From: Rossellomorea orangium
GTDB taxonomy: Bacteria; Bacillota; Bacilli; Bacillales; Bacillaceae_B
Length of the DNA stretch: 64,000 nucleotides
NCBI RefSeq assembly: GCF_019334305.1
Contig: NZ_JAHWGH010000025.1
Span: 124,001 to 188,000, forward strand
Reading direction: 5' to 3'
In this document: positions 1 to 9,581 of the stretch, piece by piece
Layout: the number at the start of each line of letters is the position of its first letter
How positions within the stretch are numbered: the first letter of the stretch is position 1
Translations under genes and position numbers: made by a program
Notes under the pieces: generated by a model
Database searches by the model: none
The model's input: only the letters and a program-made list of their open reading frames with translations
What the model was told of the DNA's origin: nothing

Positions 1-1
1 A

Positions 2-979
2 TACGGTGCAGGAGCGGTAAAGAACATCAGGACAGCATTATGGATTTGTGCAGCAGGTGTCCTAAGCGGAGCAGTTCTGGGTGGTGGAGAGGTTGTAAAG
101 ACGATCAGTTCAGGAATCATCCCGCAGAATCTATTGTCGATCAAAATCGTTCTCATTATTTTGTTATCTGCAACGATTTCATTGTTTCTGGCGAATGTGA
201 TCGGCATTCCGTTGTCAACAAGTGAAGTAACGGTAGGAGCGGTCGTAGGGGTAGGGGTAGCCTATCAGGTCCTTTATGTAAAATCACTTGTTACGATCAT
301 GTCATTCTGGGTGATTGTCCCTGTCATCGCCTTCTTGGTGACCTGGCTTGCAGGATGGGGTTTAGTCCAGCTTGAAAAGCGGGGGTATCATTTTGATAAA
401 CAGTGGCTTGCTTATCTGTTGATCATCGCCGGATTCTTTGAAGCTTTCTCAGCAGGGATGAATAATGTTGCTAATGCCGTTGGTCCATTGGTCGGTGCCG
501 GGTTGATAACACCTTCACGTGGAATCTTGATTGGTGGTGCATTTGTTGGTCTAGGGGCTGTTTTGTTGGGAAAGAAAGTAGTCGAAACAAACGGCAAGAA
601 AATTACGCAATACTCTAAAGCAGAAGGAATTCTCATTTCTTCAACAGGAGCCTTCCTCGTCATCTTGAGTTCTCTGTATGGGTTGCCGATCCCTCTGACA
701 CAGGTTACGTCCTCTTCCATCATAGGCTTAGGAGTAGCAAAAAACGGCAAGCACATGTTGCAAAAGAAAATCGTCAAAAAGATCGTCAAAATCTGGGTAG
801 TCTCTCCCTTAATCTCACTCAGTATTTCATACTTTTTGGTCAAACTGTTAATCGATAGTGATTTGTACTCAATTGTCGTACCGATAAGCGTCATTATTGC
901 CACGATAGGTGCGTTGTCCCTAATGAGGGTCATTAACGAGGAAAGACGGTCTGTCCACGAAGATGGAGGGGGAATTTGA
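2..979 (+). CDS. cysP: Sulfate permease CysP, PiT family (5' truncated)
   Basis: The reading frame is open from the first bases of the window, so the N-terminus lies outside. The visible 325 residues are strongly hydrophobic with several membrane segments. They contain the [16 protein letters not shown] stretch, which matches the signature repeat of the PiT (inorganic phosphate/sulfate) transporter family, and end in a basic cytoplasmic tail. Position directly before ATP sulfurylase and APS kinase matches the B. subtilis cysH operon, where the PiT-family protein CysP imports sulfate. I therefore infer sulfate rather than phosphate as substrate. cysH would be expected just upstream, outside the window. 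Confidence 0.88.
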   Translation, partial: YGAGAVKNIRTALWICAAGVLSGAVLGGGEVVKTISSGIIPQNLLSIKIVLIILLSATISLFLANVIGIPLSTSEVTVGAVVGVGVAYQVLYVKSLVTIMSFWVIVPVIAFLVTWLAGWGLVQLEKRGYHFDKQWLAYLLIIAGFFEAFSAGMNNVANAVGPLVGAGLITPSRGILIGGAFVGLGAVLLGKKVVETNGKKITQYSKAEGILISSTGAFLVILSSLYGLPIPLTQVTSSSIIGLGVAKNGKHMLQKKIVKKIVKIWVVSPLISLSISYFLVKLLIDSDLYSIVVPISVIIATIGALSLMRVINEERRSVHEDGGGI

Positions 980-1022
980 TCTTAATTCCGATTATACAAA
1001 TATGTTAAGGAGGATATTTTGC

Positions 1023-2159
1023 ATGAGTTTACAGGCGCACGGAGGAGTACTGGTCCAATCTTATTTACCTGAAGAATCCTACAAGGACATTCAACAAGAA
1101 TTATCACTGGACGAAATCGCATTGAGTGATCTGGAACTGATTGCCATCGGTGCTTACAGTCCCATTGAAGGATTCTTGACCAAAAAGGATTATCAGCCCG
1201 TGGTGGAATCATCGAGGCTAGAAAGCGGATGTGTATGGAGCATTCCCATCACTTTGCCCATCGATAAGGAGCAGGCTGATCTTGTACAGATTGGGAAAAG
1301 GAGCAGGCTTGTATATAAAGGAGAAACATACGGGATTATCGACGTAGAGGATATTTACGAGCCTGACAAATATAAAGAAGCCCTCCTTGTCTATGGAACG
1401 ACCGATGGAAATCATCCCGGAGTAAAGAAACTATTCCAGCGGGGTGATGTGTATGTAGGAGGCAAAATTACATTAGTGAAAAGACTATCGAAGCCTTTCA
1501 AGGAGTATGCATACGATCCAGTTGAAACACGGAAAAGGTTTAAAGATAAGGGATGGAAAACGATTGTCGGTTTCCAGACCAGAAACCCTGTGCACAGGGC
1601 ACATGAATACATTCAGAAAACGGCGCTTGAAACCGTGGATGCCCTATTTTTGAATCCGCTGGTCGGTGAAACGAAAGCAGATGATATTTCAGCAGAAATC
1701 CGGATGGAGAGCTATGACGTACTATTAAGGAACTATTACCCGAAAGACCGCGTATTTCTCGGAGTATTTCCTGCTGCTATGAGATATGCAGGGCCAAGGG
1801 AAGCCATTTTTCATGCATTAGTGCGAAAAAATTATGGATGTACTCACTTCATTGTCGGGAGGGATCATGCAGGGGTTGGTGATTATTATGGAACCTATGA
1901 TGCTCAAAAGATTTTCGATCAGTTTACGGAAGAAGAGATCGGGATTATACCCCTTCGCTTCGAACATAGCTTCTATTGTAAGAAATGTGAAGGGATGGCG
2001 ACGACGAAAACCTGTCCACATGGAAAAGAGTATCATGTCATCCTATCCGGAACAAAGGTAAGGGGAATGCTGAGGAACGGCGAAGTCCCCCCTTCAACAT
2101 TCAGTCGTCCAGAGGTCATTGATGTATTGATCAAGGGTCTCAAACAAGAATCCAATTAA
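1023..2159 (+). CDS. sat: Sulfate adenylyltransferase (ATP sulfurylase)
   Basis: This enzyme makes adenosine 5'-phosphosulfate from sulfate and ATP, the first cytoplasmic step of sulfate assimilation. The 378-residue product carries the family motifs [11 protein letters not shown] and GRDHAGVG, plus a Cys/His cluster (CKKCEGM...TCPHG) seen in bacterial Sat proteins. An upstream in-frame ATG at 963 exists, but AAGGAGG lies 11 nt before the ATG at 1023 and the family starts near MSLQAHGG, so 1023 is preferred. It follows cysP after 43 nt and precedes cysC after 21 nt, in the same operon. Confidence 0.96.
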   Translation: MSLQAHGGVLVQSYLPEESYKDIQQELSLDEIALSDLELIAIGAYSPIEGFLTKKDYQPVVESSRLESGCVWSIPITLPIDKEQADLVQIGKRSRLVYKGETYGIIDVEDIYEPDKYKEALLVYGTTDGNHPGVKKLFQRGDVYVGGKITLVKRLSKPFKEYAYDPVETRKRFKDKGWKTIVGFQTRNPVHRAHEYIQKTALETVDALFLNPLVGETKADDISAEIRMESYDVLLRNYYPKDRVFLGVFPAAMRYAGPREAIFHALVRKNYGCTHFIVGRDHAGVGDYYGTYDAQKIFDQFTEEEIGIIPLRFEHSFYCKKCEGMATTKTCPHGKEYHVILSGTKVRGMLRNGEVPPSTFSRPEVIDVLIKGLKQESN

Positions 2160-2180
2160 TCGGCCGGGGAGGAAGATAGC

Positions 2181-2783
2181 TTGAGTGAAAAACAAGAAAA
2201 CATTGTATGGCATGAATCTACGATCACCAAACAGCAAAGAAGGAAAAAGAATGGTCATCAAAGTTTCATTCTCTGGTTCACAGGATTATCTGCTTCAGGT
2301 AAATCGACAGTGGCGAATGCACTGGCTGCCTCCCTTTTTAAACAGGGAAAGCAGGTGTATGTTCTGGATGGGGATAACGTCCGCCACGGATTGAATCATG
2401 ATTTAGGATTTGACGAGGACGACCGTAAAGAAAACATCAGACGGATAGGGGAAGTGTCGAAACTCTTTATAGATAGTGGTCAAATTGTACTCACCGCGTT
2501 TATTTCACCTTACAGAAAAGATCGGGATCTTGTAAGAAGCCTGGTAGGACCCCAAGAGTTTCTGGAAGTATATGTACATTGTTCCCTGGAGGAATGTGAA
2601 AAGCGTGATCCAAAAGGATTGTACAAAAAAGCCCGTAAACAAGAAATCACTCATTTCACGGGAATCAGTGCTCCCTATGAAGAACCGGAACATCCCGAAA
2701 TCGTCCTGGATACAGAAAAAAACTCAATTGAACATTGTGTAGAAAGTCTGTTGGCCGAATTAAAGGAAAAACAATTGATATAA
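2181..2783 (+). CDS. cysC: Adenylylsulfate kinase
   Basis: It phosphorylates APS to PAPS using ATP. The 200-residue protein has the P-loop GLSASGKST near residue 34, DGDNVRHGL after it, and [15 protein letters not shown], all typical of APS kinases. The start is a TTG preceded by GGGGAGGAAGATAGC; no better start fits. It lies between sat and the sulfite reductase in the cys operon. Length is normal for the family. Confidence 0.96.
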   Translation: MSEKQENIVWHESTITKQQRRKKNGHQSFILWFTGLSASGKSTVANALAASLFKQGKQVYVLDGDNVRHGLNHDLGFDEDDRKENIRRIGEVSKLFIDSGQIVLTAFISPYRKDRDLVRSLVGPQEFLEVYVHCSLEECEKRDPKGLYKKARKQEITHFTGISAPYEEPEHPEIVLDTEKNSIEHCVESLLAELKEKQLI

Positions 2784-2795
2784 GGAGAGGAAATC

Positions 2796-4406
2796 ATGGC
2801 ATATAAGAAATCGTGGGAGTCTAATGAAAAGCTGAACAAAACAGAACAATGGAAGCTCGAAAAAGACGGATTGAAGATATTCGGGGATATTCCGTATTAT
2901 GCCGAAAACGGATTTTCTTCCATCCCGAAAGAAGAATGGGATAAATTCAAATGGGCTGGCCTTTACCTTCAAAGACCCAAGGAGGACGGCTACTTCATGA
3001 TGAGGGTGAACGTTCCATCAGGTATCCTGAATTATGATCAGGCAAGGGCACTTGCTTCCATTTGTAAAGAATATGGCAGGGATGTCTATGATATCACCAC
3101 CCGTCAGGCAATCCAGTTTCACTGGTTGAAGATCGAGCAGATTCCGGACATATTTAAACGATTGGAGGAAGTCGGATTGTCTTCTGCCGGGGCATGCGGG
3201 GATATTACTCGTAACATCGTCGGAAACCCTCTGGCTGGCATCGATCCTGATGAATTATTCGATACACGCAGCGTCGTGAAGGAAGTCTACGATTTCTTTC
3301 AGCATAACGAAGATTTTTCGAATCTTCCAAGAAAATATAAAGTAGCGATCTCCGCAAATATCAACAATGCATCTAATGCTGAAATCAATTGTGTTTCTTT
3401 TGTTCCTGCTAGAAAAAGGATTGATGGGAAGGAAGAGGCCGGATTTCATGTGAAAGTCGGTGGCGGGTTGTCAGCAAGACCATTCCTCGCACAGGAACTG
3501 GATGTATTCGTCCTTCCTCATCAAGTGAAAGACGTGACGGTTGCCCTTACGACCATATTCCGCGATTACGGTTATCGCGAGAAACGTCATTTAGCGCGGT
3601 TGAAATTCCTGATGGCCGACTGGGGACCGGAGAAATTCAAAGAGAAATTACTGGAGTATGTAGAACTCCTTCCGGCAGGGACCGATGCGGTACAGGGATG
3701 GAACGCAGGGTACTTCTACGGAGTCCACCCTCAAAAACAAGAGGGACTTAATTACGTCGGGCTGAATGTTCCGGTAGGCAGATTGAACTCGGATGAAGTG
3801 TATGAGCTCGCCAGGATCTCCAAGAAATACGGAAATGGTGAACTTAGAAACTGTAACTCTCAGAATCTCATCATTCCAAATATTCCAGATGAGCATGTGG
3901 ATGCTTTGCTTTCCGAGAAGATTTTTGATCGGATTTCAACGAGTCCCCTTTCTTTTATCGGATATTCCGTATCATGCACAGGAATAGAATACTGCAATCT
4001 GGCTCTTGTAGAGACGAAGGAGCGGATGAGACAAATTGCAAACGAGTTGGATCAGGAATTGACCTTGGACGTACCGGTAAGAATCCATATGGTTGGATGC
4101 CCAAACTCTTGTGGACAGCGACAAATTGCTGATATTGGTCTCCAGGGAATCAAAATGAGAACGAAGGACAAAAAAATGATCGAAGCGTTTGAAATCTATG
4201 TAGGAGGAACCCTTCAAGAAGGAGGGAAACTGAATGAAAAGCTGAAAGGGAAAGTGGAAGCCTCCAACCTTTCAGAAGTTGTGAAGCAATTATTAATTCA
4301 TTTTAAACAAACGAAGGAACAGGGAGAAACCTTTTTTGACTACATCAATCGGGTCGGGACATCTACATTTCAGGAATCGTTGGATCAGCTGCTTCAGGAA
4401 GCATAA
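2796..4406 (+). CDS. Ferredoxin-type nitrite/sulfite reductase
   Basis: A 536-residue siroheme and 4Fe-4S hemoprotein reducing sulfite to sulfide by six electrons. Two nitrite/sulfite reductase ferredoxin-like half domains and two siroheme-binding domains alternate. The cluster cysteines are visible as C394-x5-C400 (SCTGIEYC) and C435-x3-C439 (GCPNSCGQ). No flavoprotein subunit (CysJ) is present, so the likely electron donor is ferredoxin, unlike the NADPH-dependent CysJI pair of B. subtilis. Location among sulfate-activation and siroheme genes argues for sulfite rather than nitrite. RBS AAGGAGAGG sits 6 nt before the ATG. Confidence 0.92.
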   Translation: MAYKKSWESNEKLNKTEQWKLEKDGLKIFGDIPYYAENGFSSIPKEEWDKFKWAGLYLQRPKEDGYFMMRVNVPSGILNYDQARALASICKEYGRDVYDITTRQAIQFHWLKIEQIPDIFKRLEEVGLSSAGACGDITRNIVGNPLAGIDPDELFDTRSVVKEVYDFFQHNEDFSNLPRKYKVAISANINNASNAEINCVSFVPARKRIDGKEEAGFHVKVGGGLSARPFLAQELDVFVLPHQVKDVTVALTTIFRDYGYREKRHLARLKFLMADWGPEKFKEKLLEYVELLPAGTDAVQGWNAGYFYGVHPQKQEGLNYVGLNVPVGRLNSDEVYELARISKKYGNGELRNCNSQNLIIPNIPDEHVDALLSEKIFDRISTSPLSFIGYSVSCTGIEYCNLALVETKERMRQIANELDQELTLDVPVRIHMVGCPNSCGQRQIADIGLQGIKMRTKDKKMIEAFEIYVGGTLQEGGKLNEKLKGKVEASNLSEVVKQLLIHFKQTKEQGETFFDYINRVGTSTFQESLDQLLQEA

Positions 4407-4420
4407 GGAGGTAAAGATAG

Positions 4421-4645
4421 ATGGATTTGTATCGATTTGAAGTCACGGCACGTGATTTCGTCACAATAGTCGTTGTAGCGGCTGAATCGGATGAGAAAGC
4501 CTTTGACCTGGTGGAAATCGAACTTGAGAAGTACTTTTTGAAAAAGCCGAATGTTGTGGATATTTCTTTATATGAAAAGCGCAGGATCCGGGGGAATGGT
4601 ACAGGATTTGTTCTGCACGAACAGGAAACGATCATCAAATCATAA
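4421..4645 (+). CDS. Small DUF3906-like protein of the sulfate operon
   Basis: A 74-residue acidic protein starting MDLYRFEVTARDF, with a good RBS (AAGGAGG) and 14 nt after the sulfite reductase stop. It has no membrane segment and no cysteines. Small proteins of this type, named DUF3906 in Bacillus annotations as I recall, occur at this place in sulfate operons. No function is established. Its position between the reductase and siroheme genes suggests a role tied to the reductase or its cofactor. Confidence 0.72.
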   Translation: MDLYRFEVTARDFVTIVVVAAESDEKAFDLVEIELEKYFLKKPNVVDISLYEKRRIRGNGTGFVLHEQETIIKS

Positions 4646-4656
4646 GGAGGAAGACA

Positions 4657-5421
4657 ATGGGAAAGGTTTATTTAGTCGGAGCGGGTCCTGGTGATCCGGA
4701 ACTGATTACGGTGAAAGCATTGAAATCCATACAAAAAGCAGACGTCATCCTTTATGACCGATTGGTGAATAAAGAACTTCTCTCCTACGCGAAGAAAGGG
4801 GCAGACTTGATCTATTGTGGAAAACTGCCAAACTATCATACGATGAAACAAGATACGATCAATCATTTTCTTGTACGATATGCGTCAGCGGGGAAAATAG
4901 TGGTGAGATTAAAGGGTGGCGACCCTTTTGTATTCGGGAGAGGTGGGGAAGAAGCGGAGGCGTGTGCGAAAAAAGGGATCCCATTTGAGATCGTCCCTGG
5001 TATCACTTCAGGGATAGCGGCCGCCGCCTATGCCGGCATCCCGGTCACTCACAGGGATGCAAGCTCCAGCGTGGCATTTGTGACAGGTCATAAACAAAAC
5101 AATCAACTGGAAGATGAGAAATGGGAAAGCCTATCGAAAGGAATTGACACCCTTGCCATCTATATGGGAGTCAGCAATCTTCCTTATATAAAGGAGAAGC
5201 TTATTCAATATGGAAAGTCCAAAGATACTCCCGTTGCTCTTGTTCACTGGGGAACGACAGAAGTTCAAAAAACCGTTACAGGAACGCTTGACACGATCAT
5301 CGATATTGTGAAAAACGAGGAAATAGAAAATCCAAGCATGATCATCGTTGGAGAAGTGGTACGGTATCGTGAGAAGATTCAATGGTTTGAACAGAAAATG
5401 ATCATAAGTGAGGCTTTATAG
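4657..5421 (+). CDS. cobA: Uroporphyrinogen-III C-methyltransferase (SUMT)
   Basis: It methylates uroporphyrinogen III at C2 and C7 with SAM to give precorrin-2, the entry to siroheme. The 254 residues begin with VGAGPGDPELIT and contain RLKGGDPFVFGRGGEE and VPGITSG, the hallmark SUMT motifs. It corresponds to ylnD of B. subtilis. RBS AAGGAGGAAGACA precedes the ATG. It is followed without gap by the chelatase gene and supplies siroheme for the adjacent sulfite reductase. Confidence 0.95.
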   Translation: MGKVYLVGAGPGDPELITVKALKSIQKADVILYDRLVNKELLSYAKKGADLIYCGKLPNYHTMKQDTINHFLVRYASAGKIVVRLKGGDPFVFGRGGEEAEACAKKGIPFEIVPGITSGIAAAAYAGIPVTHRDASSSVAFVTGHKQNNQLEDEKWESLSKGIDTLAIYMGVSNLPYIKEKLIQYGKSKDTPVALVHWGTTEVQKTVTGTLDTIIDIVKNEEIENPSMIIVGEVVRYREKIQWFEQKMIISEAL

Positions 5422-6177
5422 ATGAAGCATGCAGTCTTATACGTTTGTCATGGCAGCCGGGTTGAGAAAGCACGTGAAGAGGCGGTATCCTTTATTAAGC
5501 GTTGCCAGAAACACGTTAAGGCCGATATTCAGGAAATCAGCTTTCTGGAACTTGCATCCCCTACCATAGAAGAAGGATTCGCCGCTTGCGTTGAAAGGGG
5601 AGCGACTCACATAACCGTCATTCCCCTTCTCTTACTGACTGCGGTCCACGCCAAAAAGGATATCCCGGATGAAATTCAAAAGTGCAGTGATACCTATCCG
5701 GATATTTATGTGAATTACGGTCGCCCTATAGGTGTTCACGATAAAATGGTCGAAAGTGTCATTAAAAAGATTGAGGAAGCCATATTGATTGATTCATCTG
5801 CCGTCGCTGTTTTAATTGGAAGAGGGAGCTCTGACCCTGATGTCAGGAGAGATCTTGATACTATAGCGGAGCTTGTCCATAGAAGAACCTCGTTAGGAGA
5901 CGTGAGAACATGCTATTTAACAGCTGCTTCTCCAAGCTTTACAGAAACCTTGGAGTCTGTAAGGTATTCAGATAAAAACGTCATCTTCATCCCATATTTA
6001 TTATTTACCGGGTTACTGATGAAAGGCATTGAAAAGGAAATAGGCAGAACGAAGAATGATCAAATCATTTTGGGAAATTATTTAGGATATGATCCGCTCG
6101 TGGAAGAAGCCTTCCTGGACCGGATAAATGAATCACTAGGGGCTAAAGGAGAATACTATGCTTCCTGTCATGATTGA
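5422..6177 (+). CDS. sirB: Sirohydrochlorin ferrochelatase, SirB/CbiX type
   Basis: It inserts ferrous iron into sirohydrochlorin, the last step of siroheme synthesis. The 251-residue protein has two CbiX-like halves. The first begins LYVCHGSRVEKAREEA with a metal-binding His, and the second has VLIGRGSSDPD where His is replaced. The ATG immediately follows the cobA stop codon, so translation is probably coupled. Equivalent to ylnE of B. subtilis. Confidence 0.9.
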   Translation: MKHAVLYVCHGSRVEKAREEAVSFIKRCQKHVKADIQEISFLELASPTIEEGFAACVERGATHITVIPLLLLTAVHAKKDIPDEIQKCSDTYPDIYVNYGRPIGVHDKMVESVIKKIEEAILIDSSAVAVLIGRGSSDPDVRRDLDTIAELVHRRTSLGDVRTCYLTAASPSFTETLESVRYSDKNVIFIPYLLFTGLLMKGIEKEIGRTKNDQIILGNYLGYDPLVEEAFLDRINESLGAKGEYYASCHD

Positions 6178-6727
6178 TGTTAAAGGGAAGCAAATAACCA
6201 TTGTGGGTGGAGGGAAAGTAGCATTTCGTAAGCTCTCTGTATTTTATGAGCAGGGAGCAAAGATTACCGTTATCAGTCCAAAGGTCGTCGAACCAATCCA
6301 AGTACTGCATGATGAAAATAAGGTTTTATGGATCAAGAGGGAAGTACGAAGGGATGATGTAAGACATGCATTCATCGTCATCGCTGCCACAAACAAACGA
6401 TGGGTGAACGAACAGGTGAAAATGTATTCTGAGGAAAACCAGCTATTATGCGTGGTGGACAATGGGGATTGTGGAAATATGCAGATGGTGTCGTTCAAAC
6501 AAAAAGGAAAGTTAACCATCTCTGTTTCAACCGGTGGAGCTAGTCCATTCCTAGCAAAGAAGCTTACGAATGAATTCATCGAAGGATTTGATGACACCTA
6601 TATAGAGAAACTCTCTATCATTTATTCTAAGAGAAAAGAAATCAAGAGATCAGACTTATCTGATGGGGAAAAAAGAAAATTATTAAAAGAACTTTCTTCT
6701 AAATTAGATGAAGTTGAAAATGAGTAA
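6158..6727 (+). CDS. sirC: Precorrin-2 dehydrogenase, SirC/Met8 N-terminal type
   Basis: An NAD-dependent enzyme oxidising precorrin-2 to sirohydrochlorin. The 189 residues start MLPVMIDVKGKQITIVGGGKV..., with a Rossmann GGGKVA motif near residue 18 and the SVSTGGASP loop typical of CysG N-terminal/Met8 proteins. It overlaps sirB by 20 nt and has RBS AAAGGAG before its ATG. Last gene of the operon; a hairpin follows its stop. Equivalent to ylnF. Confidence 0.92.
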   Translation: MLPVMIDVKGKQITIVGGGKVAFRKLSVFYEQGAKITVISPKVVEPIQVLHDENKVLWIKREVRRDDVRHAFIVIAATNKRWVNEQVKMYSEENQLLCVVDNGDCGNMQMVSFKQKGKLTISVSTGGASPFLAKKLTNEFIEGFDDTYIEKLSIIYSKRKEIKRSDLSDGEKRKLLKELSSKLDEVENE

Positions 6728-6758
6728 AGCATGGGAACGTAAGGTTTTCCATGCTTTA
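6726..6758 (+). terminator. Hairpin after sirC
   Basis: AAAGCATGG pairs with CCATGCTTT around a short loop, beginning in the sirC stop codon. The following T tract is poor (ACTGTTTC), so this is a moderate terminator candidate. Confidence 0.5.
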
Positions 6759-6834
6759 CTGTTTCAAACAGTGATCAAGTTACTCATGAAGAAAGATTTA
6801 ATAGCGTCATCTTATCCTTGGAATTCTCACAAGA

Positions 6835-7083
6835 TTATGATTGGCCTTCTACAAGGTTTTGATTTATTTTTTGCTGATTCAATTTGACAATCTCGCTTAA
6901 TCCTAAGAAAAACAAAGTTGTCCCCAGTGTGAAAAGATATATCAGCCAAATAACCGATGTCGTGTTCTCTATGCCAAAAATACCGGAATGGGCAACATCC
7001 AATTCCATTGCGGAAATACAACCGATGAAGAATACAAGCCAGGCAAAGATCTTTAGACATATGGCTACAGCATTTTGTTTCAT
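6835..7083 (-). CDS. Small membrane protein of unknown function
   Basis: An 82-residue protein with two clear hydrophobic segments (about residues 8-27 and 42-64) and a short basic/glutamine-rich tail. GGAGGGGAAAGG lies just before the ATG on the minus strand. I recall similar short two-helix proteins in Bacillus but no assigned function. It is convergent with the sulfate operon and divergent from xpt. Confidence 0.6.
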   Translation of the reverse strand: MKQNAVAICLKIFAWLVFFIGCISAMELDVAHSGIFGIENTTSVIWLIYLFTLGTTLFFLGLSEIVKLNQQKINQNLVEGQS

Positions 7084-7215
7084 CCTTTCCCCTCCCTGTT
7101 TACCAAAAATGTGTAAAAATGACTACATAATATGATTATCGTACTGACCTTAAAGATATGACTCTTTTAACAGGATGAACAAGAGAAAATAATAAGATCA
7201 TTTAAGAGTTGGATA

Positions 7216-7259
7216 AAGTACGAACGTTATATAAAATAATGGTCTAAATGTTAGGAAAT
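7216..7259 (+). promoter_or_regulatory. Pair of PurR-like boxes upstream of xpt
   Basis: AAGTACGAACGTT at 7216-7228 matches the Bacillus PurBox AWWWCCGAACWWT at 10 of 13 positions. AATGTTAGGAAAT at 7247-7259 matches the inverted box at 12 of 13. They are separated by 18 nt, close to the usual 16-17. xpt-pbuX is a PurR target in B. subtilis. Confidence 0.6.
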
Positions 7260-7264
7260 GAGCC

Positions 7265-7293
7265 TTTACAAATTACCGGGTTGCCGGTATACT
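7265..7293 (+). promoter_or_regulatory. Sigma-A promoter of xpt-pbuX
   Basis: TTTACA at 7265-7270 and TATACT at 7288-7293 are separated by exactly 17 nt. Transcription would start near 7300, just before the riboswitch and just downstream of the PurR-like boxes. Confidence 0.7.
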
Positions 7294-7319
7294 ATCCAAT
7301 ATCAAATCAATATTCAGTT

Positions 7320-7392
7320 TCACTCATATAATAGCGGGGATATGGCCCGCGAGTTTCTACCGGATTACCTTAAATGATCCGACTATGGGTGA
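7320..7392 (+). ncRNA. Guanine-type purine riboswitch aptamer
   Basis: The purine aptamer is nearly canonical: P1 strand TCACTCAT, the core ATATAAT, P2 hairpin GCGGG/CCCGC, J2/3 GTTTCTACC, P3 hairpin, then CCGACTATGGGTGA closing P1. The specificity base in GACTATG is C, as in the guanine-sensing xpt riboswitch, not U as in adenine riboswitches. It precedes xpt-pbuX by about 130 nt. Confidence 0.96.
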
Positions 7393-7430
7393 GCAGTGAT
7401 AGATGCGTCTTTCATGGACGCTCTTTGCCT

Positions 7431-7488
7431 AACCCAAAGGTCATTGTCTCACTCAATAAGTGAGTACAATATCCTTTGGGTTTTTTTA
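7431..7488 (+). terminator. Riboswitch expression-platform terminator
   Basis: AACCCAAAGG pairs with CCTTTGGGTT, followed by seven T residues, just upstream of xpt. Ligand binding to the aptamer would favour this hairpin and stop transcription. Confidence 0.9.
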
Positions 7489-7489
7489 A

Positions 7490-8106
<617 letters not shown>

Positions 8107-8107
<1 letters not shown>

Positions 8108-9411
8108 TGAAGAATCAGCCTCTTAAACTCGCCTCTCTTGGTATTCAACATGTTCTTGCCATGTATGCGGGAGCAGTCATTGTCCCCCTCATCGTTGGCG
8201 GGGCACTCGGATTGACGGGTGAGCAGCTGACATATCTCGTTTCCATCGATATCTTTATGTGTGGAATTGCTACCCTGCTGCAGGTCTGGAAGAATCGCTT
8301 CTTCGGTATCGGGCTTCCCGTTGTGCTGGGTTGTACGTTCACTGCGGTCGGACCGATGATCGCCATCGGGGGTCAATATGGCATCTCCGCTATATACGGA
8401 TCCATCCTTGTTTCAGGTGTATTCGTAGTCGCAATCAGTAAATACTTTGGAAAACTCGTCCGCTTCTTTCCTCCTGTCGTTACGGGTTCTGTCGTGACCA
8501 TCATCGGAATCACTCTGATTCCAGTCGCCATGAATAATATGGCAGGTGGACAGGGAAGTTCTGATTTCGGTTCATTGGAAAATCTGTCTTTAGCTTTCGG
8601 TACATTATTATTTATTTTGGTCCTATATAAATTCTTTACAGGGTTTGTTCGTTCCGTTTCCATACTACTTGGATTGATGGCAGGAACGGCCGTGGCCTTC
8701 CTCCTTGGGAAAGTCGACTTCAGCGCTGTTAGTAATGCCTCATGGTTTCATATGGCAAAGCCCTTTTACTTTGGAATGCCGACGTTTGAAATAACAGCCA
8801 TCCTTACGATGATCCTTGTAGCAATGGTCAGTCTGGTAGAATCAACGGGCGTCTATTTCGCCCTTGGGGATATTAGTGATAAAAAAATTTCGGAAGAAGA
8901 TTTAGCTAAAGGGTATAGGGCTGAAGGGTTAGCCATCGTGCTTGGTGGATTATTCAACGCGTTCCCCTATACGGCCTATTCCCAAAATGTCGGATTGGTC
9001 CAGCTTTCCGGTGTGAAACGGAATAACGTGATTTATGCAACGGGAGCATTCCTCGTCATTCTCGGGCTTGTACCGAAAATAGGAGCTCTTACAACCGTTA
9101 TCCCTGCTTCCGTATTGGGCGGGGCGATGGTGGCCATGTTCGGAATGGTTGTAGCCTACGGAATCAAAATGCTGAGTACGGTGAATTTTTCTTCTCAGGA
9201 AAACCTGTTGATCATTGCGTGTTCTGTGGGAATGGGACTCGGGGTTACGGCAGTACCGGAACTTTTTGCGCAAATGCCGTCAAGCATCCGAATCTTGACG
9301 GATAACGGGATTGTAGCCGGCAGTTTAACCGCAATCGGGCTGAATATCTTCTTTAATGTGTTATCTAAACGTAAGTTGAACGTTGTCATGAGTGAGCAAA
9401 AAGCGTCATAA
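8107..9411 (+). CDS. pbuX: Xanthine permease, NCS2 family
   Basis: A 434-residue proton-coupled nucleobase importer with about 12-14 membrane segments. The NCS2 signature region VGLVQLSGVKRN and the conserved acidic LVESTGVYFALGD segment are visible. The start overlaps the xpt stop (TAATG), so translation is coupled. Pairing with xpt and a guanine riboswitch points to xanthine uptake for salvage. A terminator follows at once. Confidence 0.95.
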
Positions 9412-9422
9412 ACATACAATCA

Positions 9423-9466
9423 AAAACCGCCATCTCGGCTAAATATAAGAGGTGGCGGTTTTTTTA
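9423..9466 (+). terminator. Terminator of xpt-pbuX
   Basis: AAACCGCCATCTC pairs with GAGGTGGCGGTTT (one G-U pair) and is followed by a T run. Confidence 0.9.
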
Positions 9467-9581
9467 TGGTTTATTTCTGAATTATCAGATTAATCAGGAG
9501 GAAAAACGTAAATAAGTAACGAACATTAATTGTGTAGGGATCGGACAGTAAAGAGTCAGCTTTTATTAAAGGAGGAGAAAC

